From CAZKVJ01 sp964556225 (GTDB lineage Bacteria > Actinomycetota > Acidimicrobiia > Acidimicrobiales > Ilumatobacteraceae): DNA of 64,000 bases. Made by a program: the position numbers and the translations under genes. The notes under the pieces are model-generated. The model searched no databases. It saw only the letters and a list, made by a program, of their open reading frames with translations, and was not told the origin of the DNA. The stretch spans positions 1 through 64,000 of the forward strand of contig CAZKVJ010000007.1 in the NCBI GenBank assembly GCA_964556225.1. The letters run 5' to 3'. Below are positions 62,563 to 64,000 of this stretch, one piece after another. Each line of letters starts with the position of its first letter. Positions within the stretch are counted from its first letter, which is position 1.

Positions 62563-63666
62563 GTGTCCGAATCCGTGGCGTCGGCCGACGTCCGCCACGT
62601 CAGTCGCGTCGAGCGGTCAGCCGTGCAGCTGGTCCGGTTGCGCAAGACCTTCGGCGATGTCGTCGCGGTCGACGACGTCTCGCTGGAGATCCGCCAGGGT
62701 GAGTTCTTCTCACTGCTCGGCCCGTCCGGATCCGGGAAGACGACGGTGCTGCGGATGATCGCCGGCTTCGAGCTGCCGAGCGGTGGCGCCATCCTCCTCG
62801 ACGGTCAGGACGTGACCCGTCAGGCGCCCTACGACCGCGACGTCAACACGGTGTTCCAGGACTACGCGCTGTTCCCGCACATGAGCGTGCAGCAGAACGT
62901 CGAGTACGGGCTGAAGGTGAAGCGGGTGGGACGGGCGGAGCGCCAGCGCCGGGCCGCCGAGGCCCTCGAGGCGGTGCGCCTCGGTGGGTACGCCGCGCGC
63001 CGCCCGAGCCAGCTGTCGGGTGGCCAGCGTCAGCGGGTGGCGCTCGCCCGAGCGCTGGTCAATCGACCGAAGGTGCTGCTGCTCGACGAGCCACTCGGGG
63101 CGCTCGACCTGAAGCTGCGCGAGGAGATGCAGGTCGAGCTGAAGGCGCTCCAACACCAGGTGGGCATCACGTTCATCTTCGTGACCCACGACCAAGGCGA
63201 GGCACTGTCGATGAGCGACCGGATCGCCGTGTTCAACCACGGCAACATCGAGCAGATCGGCACGCCGCGCGAGGTCTACGAGCGCCCAGCCACGTCGTTC
63301 GTCGCCGGGTTCGTCGGGTCGTCGAACCTGCTCGACGGCGAGCAGTCCGAGCGCCTGCTCGGCCGGCGCGGCGCCCACACCATCCGCCCCGAGCGCATCC
63401 GTCTGGCCCCCGCCGACTCGGTGGAGGGTGGTGGGGCAGCGGGGCCCGACGCCACGGCCACCGGGACGGTCACCGACGTCCAGTACCTGGGCGCCGAGAG
63501 CCGTGTGCGGGTCGAGCTGCACGGCGGCGGCCACCTCCTCGCCAGCGTGTCGAGCGACGCGACCGCTGGCGTCGCGCCGGGCGGTCTCGTCCGGCTCACC
63601 TGGCCGCGCGATGCGGCCTTCCTCGTCGCTGACACCCAACCAGACACCCAAGGGGGAGACCAATGA
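62563..63666 (+). CDS. potA: polyamine-type ABC transporter ATP-binding protein (PotA-like)
   Basis: The 367-residue product has Walker A GPSGSGKTT (residues 53-61), Q-loop VFQDYALFPHMSVQQNVEYG, signature LSGGQRQRVALARAL, Walker B VLLLDEPLGALD and switch VTHDQGEAL, followed by a C-terminal TOBE-like domain (ATGTVTDVQYLGAESRVRVE). This is the PotA/FbpC/MalK-type subfamily; VNTVFQDYALFPHM is typical of PotA. A substrate-binding lipoprotein gene overlaps its stop (ATGA), and permeases are expected past the window. Confidence 0.9.
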   Translation: MSESVASADVRHVSRVERSAVQLVRLRKTFGDVVAVDDVSLEIRQGEFFSLLGPSGSGKTTVLRMIAGFELPSGGAILLDGQDVTRQAPYDRDVNTVFQDYALFPHMSVQQNVEYGLKVKRVGRAERQRRAAEALEAVRLGGYAARRPSQLSGGQRQRVALARALVNRPKVLLLDEPLGALDLKLREEMQVELKALQHQVGITFIFVTHDQGEALSMSDRIAVFNHGNIEQIGTPREVYERPATSFVAGFVGSSNLLDGEQSERLLGRRGAHTIRPERIRLAPADSVEGGGAAGPDATATGTVTDVQYLGAESRVRVELHGGGHLLASVSSDATAGVAPGGLVRLTWPRDAAFLVADTQPDTQGGDQ

Positions 63667-64000
63667 GACGGCTTCGGACCGTGGCCGCGATCGGAGCATC
63701 GCTGGCCCTGCTGCTCGCCGCCTGTGGCGACGATGACGACGACGGCGGCGGGGACACGACCCCGGCCGGCACCGAGGCGCCCGCGGGCACCGAGGCGCCT
63801 GGCGACACCAGCGGTGGTGGTGCCACCGGCGAGGTGCCGACCGAGCTCGGCGAGCCGGAGGGCGAGGTGAACCTCGTCGCCTGGGCCGGCTACGTCGAGG
63901 ACGGGTCCACCGACCCGGCCGTCGACTGGGTCAGCGACTTCGAGGCGGAGACCGGCTGCCAGGTCAACGTGAAGATCGGCAACAGCTCCGACGAGATGGT
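63663..64000 (+). CDS. potD: polyamine-type ABC substrate-binding lipoprotein, cut by the window end
   Basis: At least 112 residues are present. The signal peptide ends in the lipobox LLAAC (Cys at residue 21), followed by a Gly/Asp/Thr/Pro-rich linker (GTEAPAGTEAPG, about 36-50). The mature protein starts VNLVAWAGYVEDGSTDPAVD and then FEAETGCQVNVKIGNSSDEM, like PotD/PotF receptors. The gene continues beyond the window. Its start overlaps potA by 4 bp. Confidence 0.88.
   Translation, partial: MRRLRTVAAIGASLALLLAACGDDDDDGGGDTTPAGTEAPAGTEAPGDTSGGGATGEVPTELGEPEGEVNLVAWAGYVEDGSTDPAVDWVSDFEAETGCQVNVKIGNSSDEM

Overview
This 64 kb window is very GC-rich (about 70% or more by eye), densely coding DNA from a chromosome of the Actinomycetota. 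The markers are a fused 2-oxoglutarate decarboxylase/dehydrogenase (Kgd), the mismatch endonuclease NucS, two F420-type luciferase-like oxidoreductases, GTP-dependent PEP carboxykinase, EttA, MenJ-like reductases and the gene order coaD - DivIVA-like - yceD - rpmF - plsX - acpP - rnc - mutM - smc. With so many acyl-CoA enzymes and an HMG-CoA reductase, I would guess an Acidimicrobiia-like lineage, but this is inference. A run of exactly 100 N at 1532..1631 shows that the sequence is a scaffold of a draft or metagenome assembly. I see no rRNA, tRNA, CRISPR array, insertion sequence or phage gene.

Layout. 1-5.9 kb: an MFS exporter, the gap, then AidB, HMG-CoA reductase and a geranylgeranyl-reductase-like flavoprotein. 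5.9-8.7 kb: a zinc/manganese ABC importer with three overlapping genes. 8.6-12.9 kb: a minus-strand, translationally coupled trio made of a GH29-like/beta-helix fusion, an alpha/beta hydrolase, and an S51-like domain joined to a CysRS-type tail. 13-20.6 kb: LarE, an F420 oxidoreductase, an M20 peptidase with a nitronate monooxygenase-like protein, a second geranylgeranyl-reductase-like protein, and a short-chain dehydrogenase with a MaoC hydratase. 20.6-28.4 kb, mostly minus strand: NucS, an ABC1/UbiB kinase, a 643-residue membrane protein with a tandem His/Cys-rich domain that I cannot place in a family, CysQ, a small membrane protein, EttA and a cupredoxin lipoprotein. 28.5-32.1 kb: Kgd. 32-42 kb: a HAD hydrolase, a NYN-S1 protein with a histone-H1-like tail, exonuclease III, thioesterase, a UvrD2-like helicase, a PH-domain protein, a BtuF-like protein, DUF952, SMP-30, galactokinase and a second luciferase-like oxidoreductase. 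42-48 kb: hydrolase, AMACR, a PIG-L deacetylase, a phosphatase, a membrane protein and PEPCK. 48-62.5 kb: the conserved housekeeping block from rpmB to smc. 62.5-64 kb: a polyamine-type ABC importer, truncated by the window end.

How the genes work together. Central carbon metabolism is represented by Kgd and PckG. Lipid and acyl-CoA metabolism is represented by plsX, acpP, a FakA-like kinase, AMACR, the SDR/MaoC pair and AidB. Isoprenoid and quinone chemistry is suggested by HMG-CoA reductase, two MenJ-like proteins and the UbiB kinase. DNA maintenance is covered by NucS, MutM, XthA, RecG, the UvrD2-like helicase and Smc. Many genes overlap by 4 bp (ATGA or GTGA). At least twelve starts lack a Shine-Dalgarno sequence and instead have a TANNNT box 6-9 nt upstream, which predicts widespread leaderless transcription. 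The best candidates for undescribed biology are the duplicated His/Cys domain protein (23183..25114), the coupled trio at 8637..12897, and the NYN-S1-histone-tail protein (32859..34175).
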